Origin: Firmicutes bacterium UBA1393
GTDB taxonomy: Bacteria > Bacillota > DTU025
Direction of reading: 5' to 3'
NCBI GenBank assembly: GCA_002305255.1
Contig: DBQN01000002.1
Coordinates: 57,423-65,297, forward strand
Length of the DNA stretch: 7,875 nt
Shown: positions 1-5,648 of the stretch, piece by piece
Layout: each line of letters opens with the position of its first letter
Position numbering within the stretch: the stretch's first letter is position 1
Program-made: the position numbers and the translations under genes
The notes under the pieces: model-generated
What the model saw: only the letters and a program-made list of their open reading frames with translations
What the model was told of the DNA's origin: nothing
The model's database searches: none

Positions 1-59
1 CCAGCTAAATGCTTTTTCGCCTATTTTTCGCTCAGAATGCCAGGGCTCGACGAGAATTG

Positions 60-152
60 CGGTCTCGGCTGCTGCTCTTCCACTGAAGACTTGGAGACTG
101 GCCGGCTCCCTGATCGTCGTTGATGTGGCTGTCACCGGCCTCAGCGAGACCG
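60..152. repeat. Nested inverted repeats, possible structured RNA
   Basis: Bases 60-71 (CGGTCTCGGCTG) are complementary to 142-152 (CAGCGAGACCG) over 11 pairs with one bulged base. Inside this pair, 100-105 (GGCCGG) matches 135-140 (CCGGCC), and a small TCTTC/GAAGA hairpin with a 4-nt loop sits near 77-90. Together they could fold as a branched structure of about 93 nt in RNA from either strand. It is not a tRNA: no 7-bp acceptor stem or T-loop motif is present. No RNA family was recognised, and chance pairing in GC-rich DNA cannot be excluded. Confidence 0.3.
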
Positions 153-171
153 CCGGCCGCCCACACTGAAA

Positions 172-215
172 CAGGGGCCTCTGCCCGCGCCGCTCGCGCG
201 GGTCAGAGACCCCTG
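172..215 (-). terminator. Long hairpin after darA, probable terminator
   Basis: It begins 16 nt after the darA stop. The arms pair as CAGGGG/CCCCTG (6 bp), one G-U pair, CTCTG/CAGAG (5 bp), one bulged A, and CCCGCGC/GCGCGGG (7 bp), around a 5-nt loop (191-195). The G-U pair forms only in minus-strand RNA; on the plus strand the same position is a C-A mismatch. This suggests that the minus-strand transcript is the functional one. Only three U residues follow (UUUCAG), so it may be a weak intrinsic terminator, a transcript-stabilising 3' end, or a site that needs Rho. Confidence 0.55.
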
Positions 216-231
216 CTCCGAAAGTGCGTAT

Positions 232-555
232 CTACATGCGTTCGAACTTGTCCACCGGCACGACGAACACTGTGGCGCCGCCTACTATCACCTCTATGGG
301 CGGCACCGCAAGGCCTGAGGGGATCGGCATCGGCTGTGGAGTGATGAGTTCTTGCCGGGAGCGACAGGTGGAGCGGATGACCGACAGCACTGAGTCGACC
401 TGGTCATCCTCGACACCCACCAACAGAGTAGTGTTCCCCTTCCTTAGGAACCCTCCCGTCGAGGCGAGCTTGGTATAGCGGTGCCCTGCATCGCCGAGCT
501 CGTCTTGAAGCACCTCTGAGTAGTCGTCACGGATGATCGCAATAACGAGCTTCAA
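232..555 (-). CDS. darA: Cyclic-di-AMP receptor, DarA/PstA family
   Basis: This is a 107-residue PII-like signalling protein of the DarA (PstA, YaaQ) family, which forms trimers that bind cyclic-di-AMP in the cytoplasm. The match to the family is close along the whole length. T28, G35, F36, N41 and G47 in the segment T28-E49 (TKLASTGGFL...GVE) and the GGATVFV strand (92-98) sit where family members carry them. The usual length is about 109 residues. The start is a TTG, chosen because a frame opened further upstream adds only unrelated residues and because GGGAGGT (564-570) lies 8 nt before the TTG. The MFS stop codon lies one base upstream, so the two genes are probably co-translated. In Bacillus subtilis the homologue sits beside tmk and holB; neither is in this window. 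The partners of DarA are not established, so a role in controlling the adjacent transporters is inference only. Confidence 0.95.
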   Translation of the reverse strand: MKLVIAIIRDDYSEVLQDELGDAGHRYTKLASTGGFLRKGNTTLLVGVEDDQVDSVLSVIRSTCRSRQELITPQPMPIPSGLAVPPIEVIVGGATVFVVPVDKFERM

Positions 556-570
556 ATCATGCCACCTCCC
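552..570 (-). promoter_or_regulatory. darA ribosome binding site with ATG-ATT-TGA minicistron
   Basis: GGGAGGT (570-564) is followed 3 nt later by an ATG (560-558) that opens a two-codon frame, ATG ATT TGA. The first three bases of TGATT hold the stop of the MFS gene (559-557), and the TGA of the minicistron (554-552) overlaps the TTG start of darA (555-553). The site therefore joins three events: MFS termination, a possible Met-Ile start-stop, and darA initiation. The spacing from the ribosome binding site suits the TTG (8 nt) better than the ATG (3 nt). Confidence 0.5.
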
Positions 571-1954
571 TGACTGAGTCGTTGCGCCCACGCCCGCGGC
601 CTCGCATGCGGTTGCGCATGCGGCGCGCGCCGGCGCGAGTGCCGGCCATGAGCTGGCGGACGGTCTCGCCTGGCCCCACAGCCGCGATGTATACAATACA
701 TCCCGCCAGTCTTACAATTGTGGACGCGGTCAGCGCGTCCCTGACACCGAAACGCGAGATGATCTCGGCCGCGATGGGCGGGCCTATGATTCCCGTGGCG
801 TTAATCAGCATGTTGAACACTGCAATCCCGTTCGCGCAGTCGGAGGGCCTGACCACCTGTAGCAGCAGGTTGAGTAACGAAAGGTTGAGCGCCGCGGTGA
901 ACACGCCGGAGACCAGCTGCACCGCTATCAGGAACGCCGGCGCACCGTTCATCCCGTACACCACGGGGAAGAACGCGAGCCCTAGTACGGATGCCAGGTA
1001 GACTGCCCCATCCCCGCTCCGCCTGCCTACCTTGCCCCACAGCGGATACGCCAGCATCGTAGTCAACCCTGCTGCCAGAGTGAGACTGCCGATCACGCTG
1101 TTCGACAGGCCCAGAGTGCGCACGTAGTATATGGGTATGGTCGGCGTCGAGATGTTGATCCCCAGGTGCAGCAGGGCCGCACTGACAGCAAACGCCGTGA
1201 ACTGCTTGCCATAGTGTTGGTCTTTGAAGGGCGTGCCGACTCGCTGCCACAGCGATGCCCGCCTGCACGCCGACTGCTCCACGGGCGCTTCCACGATACG
1301 CCTGCACACCCTGAGCGCCCACATTCCGGCTACGAACGTGATCACAAACAAGGCAGCATAGTTAGTAGGGTACTTCATCTCATCGAGCAGAATCCCTGCC
1401 GCCAGAGATGACAAGAGAGTGACGACAGCACCGTACATGCTCCTAAGCGAGAAGAGCTGGGCCCTGTCGCCTGCCGGGAACAGATCGCCCAGCATGGAGG
1501 TGAACGCTACGTTGCTGATGACAGTGGGGATGGCCTGCAGTCCGATGATGGCAAGAAGGATCGGGGTGCGCAGCTCAGCCGCGGGCAGAAACGCAACGCC
1601 GGCCATGGCCAGGTAGAGCAGTCTTGCCTGAATCCACCATTTGATCGAAGTATTCAGACGGCTCCGCTGGCGCTCCACGTAGGATGCGGCCGGCAGATAC
1701 ATTATCGTATTGATCAGCGCCGGAATGGCAGTGACCATGCCCACGGCTGAGTTCGAGCCGCCCAGTGCCATGGCGTACACCGCCAGGAAGGGCGTGACCA
1801 TGCCCAGGGCTACGTTAGAGAGCATGAGATCGTACACAGTGTGCCGGAAGTTCCAGCGCTTGCCGTGGCTGGACCACACCTTATCGGGGGTGGGCTTCAC
1901 CAACTCGCGTCGTCTCAGGCTCAGTTTCAGTGCCAACTGGGACGCTCCCTTCAC
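557..1954 (-). CDS. Major facilitator superfamily (MFS) transporter
   Basis: This is a 465-residue polytopic membrane protein with alternating hydrophobic stretches from about residue 40 to 428, consistent with 12 helices and a cytoplasmic mid-loop near 218-250. A motif-A-like element, WGKVGRRSGDGA (306-317), lies in the second half, and GDLFPAGDRAQLFSLRSM (156-173) is a segment common in this superfamily. The substrate cannot be read from the sequence. The chosen GTG start overlaps the nupQ stop as GTGA, which suggests translational coupling; a TTG at residue 7 (1936-1934) preceded by GGGAG is an alternative. The N-terminus is 35 residues of charged sequence. The C-terminal tail (about 436-465) is rich in Arg and Gly (RRMRNRMRGRGRGR), which is odd for an MFS protein. 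The operon position suggests traffic of a nucleoside-related compound or a drug, but that is inference. Confidence 0.9.
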   Translation of the reverse strand: MKGASQLALKLSLRRRELVKPTPDKVWSSHGKRWNFRHTVYDLMLSNVALGMVTPFLAVYAMALGGSNSAVGMVTAIPALINTIMYLPAASYVERQRSRLNTSIKWWIQARLLYLAMAGVAFLPAAELRTPILLAIIGLQAIPTVISNVAFTSMLGDLFPAGDRAQLFSLRSMYGAVVTLLSSLAAGILLDEMKYPTNYAALFVITFVAGMWALRVCRRIVEAPVEQSACRRASLWQRVGTPFKDQHYGKQFTAFAVSAALLHLGINISTPTIPIYYVRTLGLSNSVIGSLTLAAGLTTMLAYPLWGKVGRRSGDGAVYLASVLGLAFFPVVYGMNGAPAFLIAVQLVSGVFTAALNLSLLNLLLQVVRPSDCANGIAVFNMLINATGIIGPPIAAEIISRFGVRDALTASTIVRLAGCIVYIAAVGPGETVRQLMAGTRAGARRMRNRMRGRGRGRNDSVREVA

Positions 1955-2880
1955 TCTCTCTCGTAAGGCACACCTAGCGCCTCCGGCGCCCTAGAACTCT
2001 GCTTCGACGATGATGCGGTTATGAGTATCAGCACCACTATGGTGAATACGTAAGGCATCATCTTGAGGAAGAAGGACGGAACCCTGACTCCGAGCGCCTG
2101 GATTCTGAAGCCCATGGCGTCGACTCCGCCGAAGAGATACGATCCGGCCAGGGCCCTCACGGGATTCCAGACGGCGAATATCACGAGCGCCACGGCGATC
2201 CATCCCCTGCCCGCCGTCATGTTCTCGATCCAGCTCGGGGCGTACGCCAGAGAAAGATATGCGCCTCCGAGCCCGGCAAGCATGCCCCCCACCACTACGC
2301 TAACGTATCTGATGCGGAAAACGTTAACGCCAAGTGCGTCGGCAGTTTGTGGGCTCTCTCCCACCGCCCGGAGGTGCAGCCCCGGCCTGGTTCTGTAGAA
2401 CAGATACCACAATGCCGGCACGATCAGGAACGACAAGTAGACCAGCCAGTCGTGGTTGAACAGCACCTGCCCCACCAAAGGTATCTTCGAGAGCAACGGA
2501 AGCGGCACACTGGTGAAGTGGTTCGGCAGAGGCACGCCTATCACCGATTTGCCCAGGTATCCGCTGACGCCCGTGCCGAACAATGTAAGCGCAAGCCCAC
2601 TCACGACCTGGTTGACCTTGAGGGTGATGCACATGAAGGCATGTAGCAGCGCGAGCAGACCCCCTGCCAGAAGTGCCGCCACGACGCCGAGGAGCAAGTT
2701 GCCCGTCCGCACACTCGCTAGAAACCCTGTGACTGCGCCTGCAAGCATCATCCCTTCAACCCCGAGGTTCATGACGCCGGCGCTCTCGGCGATGAGCTCG
2801 CCTAAGGCCGCGAAGAGAATCGGCGTGCCTGAACTCACGGCAGCCGCCAGAATCGACACCAGCATCGAGCTGTTACCCAT
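1951..2880 (-). CDS. nupQ: BMP-type ABC importer permease, NupQ-like
   Basis: This is one of two inner-membrane permeases of a nucleoside-type ABC importer (BPD_transp_2 family), 309 residues with the chosen start; B. subtilis NupQ is of similar size. Family markers are NLGVEGMMLAG (38-48), NQVVSGLAL (90-98), GESPQTADALG (174-184, the coupling helix that contacts the ATPase) and GRGWIAVALVIF (224-235). The frame is open to an ATG at 2919, but that start lacks a ribosome binding site and would add 13 polar residues. The ATG at 2880 has AGGGGG 9 nt upstream (2890-2895), followed directly by a hydrophobic segment. With this start it overlaps the nupP stop by 8 nt, and its own stop overlaps the MFS start by 4 nt. 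Family assignment is firm. The substrate is inferred as nucleoside or nucleobase. Confidence 0.95.
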   Translation of the reverse strand: MGNSSMLVSILAAAVSSGTPILFAALGELIAESAGVMNLGVEGMMLAGAVTGFLASVRTGNLLLGVVAALLAGGLLALLHAFMCITLKVNQVVSGLALTLFGTGVSGYLGKSVIGVPLPNHFTSVPLPLLSKIPLVGQVLFNHDWLVYLSFLIVPALWYLFYRTRPGLHLRAVGESPQTADALGVNVFRIRYVSVVVGGMLAGLGGAYLSLAYAPSWIENMTAGRGWIAVALVIFAVWNPVRALAGSYLFGGVDAMGFRIQALGVRVPSFFLKMMPYVFTIVVLILITASSSKQSSRAPEALGVPYERE

Positions 2881-4003
2881 CTGCTCTGGCCCCCTGTCGA
2901 TCAGCATCGGAATCCCCATCAGAACCGGCGGCGGGCACGATCCTCAGTCGGTATCGGCCCAGCGCCTCAGTGGCCAGCACACAAAAGAGCATCAGCCCCT
3001 GCAGCATGTTCACCGACGCGGCTGATACCCCCAGGAACTGCGCCGAGTAGCCTCCCACCAGCAGACCACCGAAAAGCGCCGACACCAGCAGCACGCCGTA
3101 TGGATTGAGCTTCGCCAGCCAGGCCACGATGATAGCGGAGTAACCATAGCCAGGCGACAGCTGGCGCGTCATACGCCCCGCTATGGCCGACACCTCGGCC
3201 ATGCCCGCCAGCCCCGCCAGAGCCCCAGTAACGGCCATTGTGATGATAATGTTCCGCTCTATGCTCATCCCGGCGTAGCGCGCGGCGCGCGGGCTCTCGC
3301 CGATGATCTTCACTTCATAGCCCCACTTGGTTCTGCCGAGGGTGAGGTCAATGACAATGGCGGCGATGATGGCGAACACCAGTCCCCAGTGAATGCGCGT
3401 GTAGCCGAACATCGGCAACCTCGCCGCATCCGAGAAGGGCGCCGACAGTGGGAAGTTGAGGCTTGCCGGATCACGCCACGGACCGTGCACAAGGTATTCA
3501 ATCCAGTTGATGGCCACGTAGTTCAGCATGAGCGTGGTGATAATCTCACTCACACCCACATACGCCCTGGGCACGGCGGCAAGCAGCGCCCAGGCTGCGC
3601 CCGCTGCCACGCCCGCCAGAACCATCAGCGGCAGCACCTTCCAGGCCGGCGCATCAGGCATGCTCAGGGCCACCCACGCCGCAGCCCATGCTCCCATGTG
3701 GAACTGCCCTTCGGCACCGACGTTCCACAGCAGCATGCGCCCCGCTAGCGCGATACCCATTCCGCACAAGGCCAGCGGTATCGCCGTGACCAACGTCTCC
3801 GACACGCCATACCAGTCTCCGAAGGCACCGCGGTACATCTCTAGGTACACCCCGAGCGGACTGAAGCCCGACGCCGCCAGGAAGATCGCACCCAGCACGA
3901 GGGCGAGCAGCACCGCCAGCACCGGCGAGGCGACGCGGTACGACACAGGCACGGGGTCGCGCTTCTCAAACACCAGCTTCAACCTGATCAGCCCCTTTCC
4001 CAT
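2873..4003 (-). CDS. nupP: BMP-type ABC importer permease, NupP-like
   Basis: This is the partner permease of the importer, 376 residues, also of the BPD_transp_2 family. A hydrophilic N-terminus of about 22 residues leads into a first membrane segment (about 26-45), followed by at least seven more hydrophobic segments. Markers are NVGAEGQFHMGA (94-105), VSEIITTLMLNY (151-162), the coupling-helix segment GESPRAARYAG (235-245) and GYGYSAIIVAWL (285-296). The ATG start has AGGGGG 6 nt upstream (4010-4015) and overlaps the end of the ATPase gene by 38 nt. The C-terminal tail (about 358-376) is Asp/Arg-rich and is encoded just before and across the nupQ start. It forms a heterodimer with the NupQ-like protein, as in related systems. 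Assignment is firm; the exact substrate is not known. Confidence 0.95.
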   Translation of the reverse strand: MGKGLIRLKLVFEKRDPVPVSYRVASPVLAVLLALVLGAIFLAASGFSPLGVYLEMYRGAFGDWYGVSETLVTAIPLALCGMGIALAGRMLLWNVGAEGQFHMGAWAAAWVALSMPDAPAWKVLPLMVLAGVAAGAAWALLAAVPRAYVGVSEIITTLMLNYVAINWIEYLVHGPWRDPASLNFPLSAPFSDAARLPMFGYTRIHWGLVFAIIAAIVIDLTLGRTKWGYEVKIIGESPRAARYAGMSIERNIIITMAVTGALAGLAGMAEVSAIAGRMTRQLSPGYGYSAIIVAWLAKLNPYGVLLVSALFGGLLVGGYSAQFLGVSAASVNMLQGLMLFCVLATEALGRYRLRIVPAAGSDGDSDADRQGARADG

Positions 4004-5528
4004 GTGCCGCCCCCTGAGGGTCTATTCCTGCCATCATCAGGCCTATCCGGTCGATGTCGACATCCTCGCGCTCGAGCGAGCCGATGATCTTGCCCTCGAA
4101 CATCACACTGATGCGATCACACAACACGATCAGTTCTTCCAGATCCTCCGAGATAAGAAGAATACCCACGCCAGACGAGCGCTGCGCCAGCAGCACGTCG
4201 TGCACGGCCTCGGTGGCGCCCACATCGAGACCGCGGGTCGGGTGCACCGCCACCACCACGTTGTGGTCGTGAGTGGCTTCCCGCGCGAGCAGCAGCTTCT
4301 GAGAGTTGCCGCCTGAAAGGAGCCTCACAGGCGTGCGCAGCGTCGGCGCCTTCACCTGGAACCGCGACACCAGGTCTCGAGTCCAGGCCGTCGCCCGGCC
4401 GCTGTCGATGACCATACCGGGGCCGATCTCGTCTTCACGATAATCCTTCATGATGGCATTGTCGGTGAGGGGCAGATTGCCGGCAAGGCCCATGCCAAGG
4501 CGATCCTCCGGGATGTGGCTGACACCTGCCTCGATGATGGCACGCGGGCGACGGTTGGTGTAGTCCTTGCCATTGATGACGACCTTGCCCTCGAGAGCAC
4601 GGCGAAGCCCAGTGATGGTCTCGGCCAACTCGCGCTGGCCGTTACCGGCCACGCCTGCGATGCCATGGATCTCGCCTTCCCTCACCGTCAGGCTCAGTCC
4701 TTTGAGCGCCATCTCTCCCCTGTCGCCCAGGGCCTTCAGGCCATCGACCTCCAGCACAGGGCGGCCGAACACACCGCGCGGCCGCTCAGGCGGAGGCGCC
4801 AGCTCGCGGCCGACCATCTTCGACGCCAGCTCCCGCACGTTGGTGGACGCCGTATCGGCCGTGAATACGTCTTTGCCGGCCCTCAGCACCGTGACCCTGT
4901 CAGATATGCTCATAACCTCATCAAGCTTGTGTGAGATGAAGATCAGCGTCTCACCTGCCGCCGCCATGCGGCGCATCGTGTCGAACAGCTCCTTCACCTC
5001 GTTTGGAGTGAGCACCGCCGTAGGTTCATCGAGGATCAGCACCCTCACACCACGGTAGAGCATCTTGATGATCTCCACCCGCTGCTGTTCACCTACGGAG
5101 AGCTGCCACACCTTTGCCCTGGGGTTGACCTCAAGGCCGTACCTGGCCGAGAACTCGCTAACCTCTCGCTCTATGGGAGCCATGTCGAGCCTGAACCTCG
5201 GCGTGGGCATCCCGAGGGTAATGTTCTCCGCCACCGTAAAGGTCTGCACCAGCCTGAAATGCTGGTGCACCATGCCTATCCCCAGCGCGATCGCGTCGGC
5301 CGGCGAGCGCATCGATACCCGCTCGCCGTTGATAAGTATCTCGCCCGAATCAGGCCGGATCAGACCGGTCAACATGTTCATAAGTGTGCTCTTGCCCGCC
5401 CCGTTCTCACCGAGGAGGGCGTGGATCTCGCCCCGGCGCACGCACAGGTTCGCACCGTTGCTCGCGACGACGCCAGGAAACCGCTTCGTCACGTTGCGGA
5501 TCTCTACGGCGTTCTCAGCAGTACCCAC
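3966..5528 (-). CDS. nupO: Double-domain ABC ATPase, NupO-like
   Basis: This is the energising subunit of the importer: two nucleotide-binding domains in one chain, 520 residues with the chosen start (B. subtilis NupO is about 510). The first domain is complete: Walker A GENGAGKST (40-48), Q-loop MVHQHF (86-91), signature LSVGEQQ (143-149), Walker B VLILDEP (163-169) and switch His200. The second has a degenerate Walker A (GVAGNGQRE, 292-300) and VVVAVHPTRGLD (424-435), with Val and His where Asp and Glu normally sit. Its signature LSGGNSQK (404-411) is intact, and SED (460-462) replaces the switch His. This asymmetry is common in the family, so only one composite ATP site should hydrolyse efficiently. 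The frame is open to an ATG at 5594, but the GTG at 5528 has GGAGG 7 nt upstream (5536-5540). The extra 22 residues are Arg/Pro-rich and unlike the family, so GTG is preferred. Confidence 0.97.
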   Translation of the reverse strand: MGTAENAVEIRNVTKRFPGVVASNGANLCVRRGEIHALLGENGAGKSTLMNMLTGLIRPDSGEILINGERVSMRSPADAIALGIGMVHQHFRLVQTFTVAENITLGMPTPRFRLDMAPIEREVSEFSARYGLEVNPRAKVWQLSVGEQQRVEIIKMLYRGVRVLILDEPTAVLTPNEVKELFDTMRRMAAAGETLIFISHKLDEVMSISDRVTVLRAGKDVFTADTASTNVRELASKMVGRELAPPPERPRGVFGRPVLEVDGLKALGDRGEMALKGLSLTVREGEIHGIAGVAGNGQRELAETITGLRRALEGKVVINGKDYTNRRPRAIIEAGVSHIPEDRLGMGLAGNLPLTDNAIMKDYREDEIGPGMVIDSGRATAWTRDLVSRFQVKAPTLRTPVRLLSGGNSQKLLLAREATHDHNVVVAVHPTRGLDVGATEAVHDVLLAQRSSGVGILLISEDLEELIVLCDRISVMFEGKIIGSLEREDVDIDRIGLMMAGIDPQGAAHGKGADQVEAGV

Positions 5529-5540
5529 TTCACGGCCTCC
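5526..5540 (-). promoter_or_regulatory. Ribosome binding site that sets the nupO GTG start
   Basis: GGAGG (5540-5536) is followed by a 7-nt spacer and GTG (5528-5526). The upstream ATG at 5594 has only a GAAAAG-like sequence before it and lies within the intergenic hairpin arm. The site therefore favours the shorter protein. Confidence 0.75.
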
Positions 5541-5549
5541 AAAACGTAC

Positions 5550-5592
5550 GGGGGCGGCTGGTCGAGTTCGCGTGACACGGCCAGCCGACCCC
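5550..5592 (-). repeat. Intergenic hairpin between binding protein and ATPase genes
   Basis: CGGCTGG (5555-5561) pairs with CCAGCCG (5581-5587). Across one bulged base (5588), GGGG (5551-5554) pairs with CCCC (5589-5592). The stem is thus about 11 bp around a 19-nt loop. In the transcript it ends about 10 nt before the nupO ribosome binding site. There is no U-tract directly after it, so full termination is unlikely. In transporter operons, such hairpins after the binding-protein gene often protect the upstream message and lower expression of the membrane complex; that role is inferred here. Confidence 0.5.
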
Positions 5593-5620
5593 ATACTTTT
5601 CAGTCTATGCTAGTTCGAGA

Positions 5621-5646
5621 CCAGACAGCGCTCTCGCTCCGGCTGG
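5621..5646 (-). repeat. Small hairpin just after the binding-protein stop
   Basis: CCAG (5621-5624) pairs with CTGG (5643-5646). Inside it, AGCG (5627-5630) pairs with CGCT (5635-5638) around a 4-nt loop, with an internal loop between the two short stems. It starts within a few bases of the stop codon of the binding-protein gene and sits upstream of the stronger hairpin at 5550-5592. Each stem is only 4 bp, so this may be chance pairing in GC-rich sequence. Confidence 0.3.
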
Positions 5647-5648
5647 GA

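Larger units (their letters stand above)
1..231. other. Gene-free region downstream of darA
   Basis: No convincing gene is seen here on either strand. The longest minus-strand frame from a GTG (166 down to 32, 44 codons) has no ribosome binding site and no recognisable product. The region holds a long hairpin right after the darA stop (172-215). It also holds nested inverted repeats between 60 and 152 and two T-tracts (A-tracts on the minus strand) at 13-17 and 24-28. The gene that follows on the minus strand, if there is one, starts beyond the left edge of the window. Confidence 0.6.

Noticed and set aside
32..166. Minus-strand GTG frame of 44 codons after the hairpin
   Set aside because: It has no ribosome binding site and no family resemblance, and it lies over the nested inverted repeats.
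238..247. GTTCGAAC-like palindrome resembling half of a PurR or LexA-type site
   Set aside because: It lies inside the end of the darA coding sequence, so codon content explains it, and no paired site is present.
120..344. Plus-strand frame of 74 codons crossing the hairpin and the end of darA
   Set aside because: The product is Ala/Arg-rich, it runs through the long hairpin, has no ribosome binding site and overlaps darA antisense.
2881..2919. Longer nupQ start at the ATG of 2919
   Set aside because: There is no ribosome binding site before it, and it would add 13 polar residues before the first membrane segment.
3528..4316. Open frame of 262 codons on the plus strand
   Set aside because: It lies antisense to the well-supported permease and ATPase genes, has low-complexity Ala/Pro/Thr-rich content and matches no family.
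5529..5594. Longer nupO start at the ATG of 5594
   Set aside because: The added 22 residues are Arg/Pro-rich, the ribosome binding site is weak and the ATG falls in a hairpin arm. The GTG at 5528 has a strong GGAGG.
5595..5635. Possible internal promoter before nupO (TAGACT as a -10)
   Set aside because: Only four of six bases match and there is no -35 element at a suitable distance.
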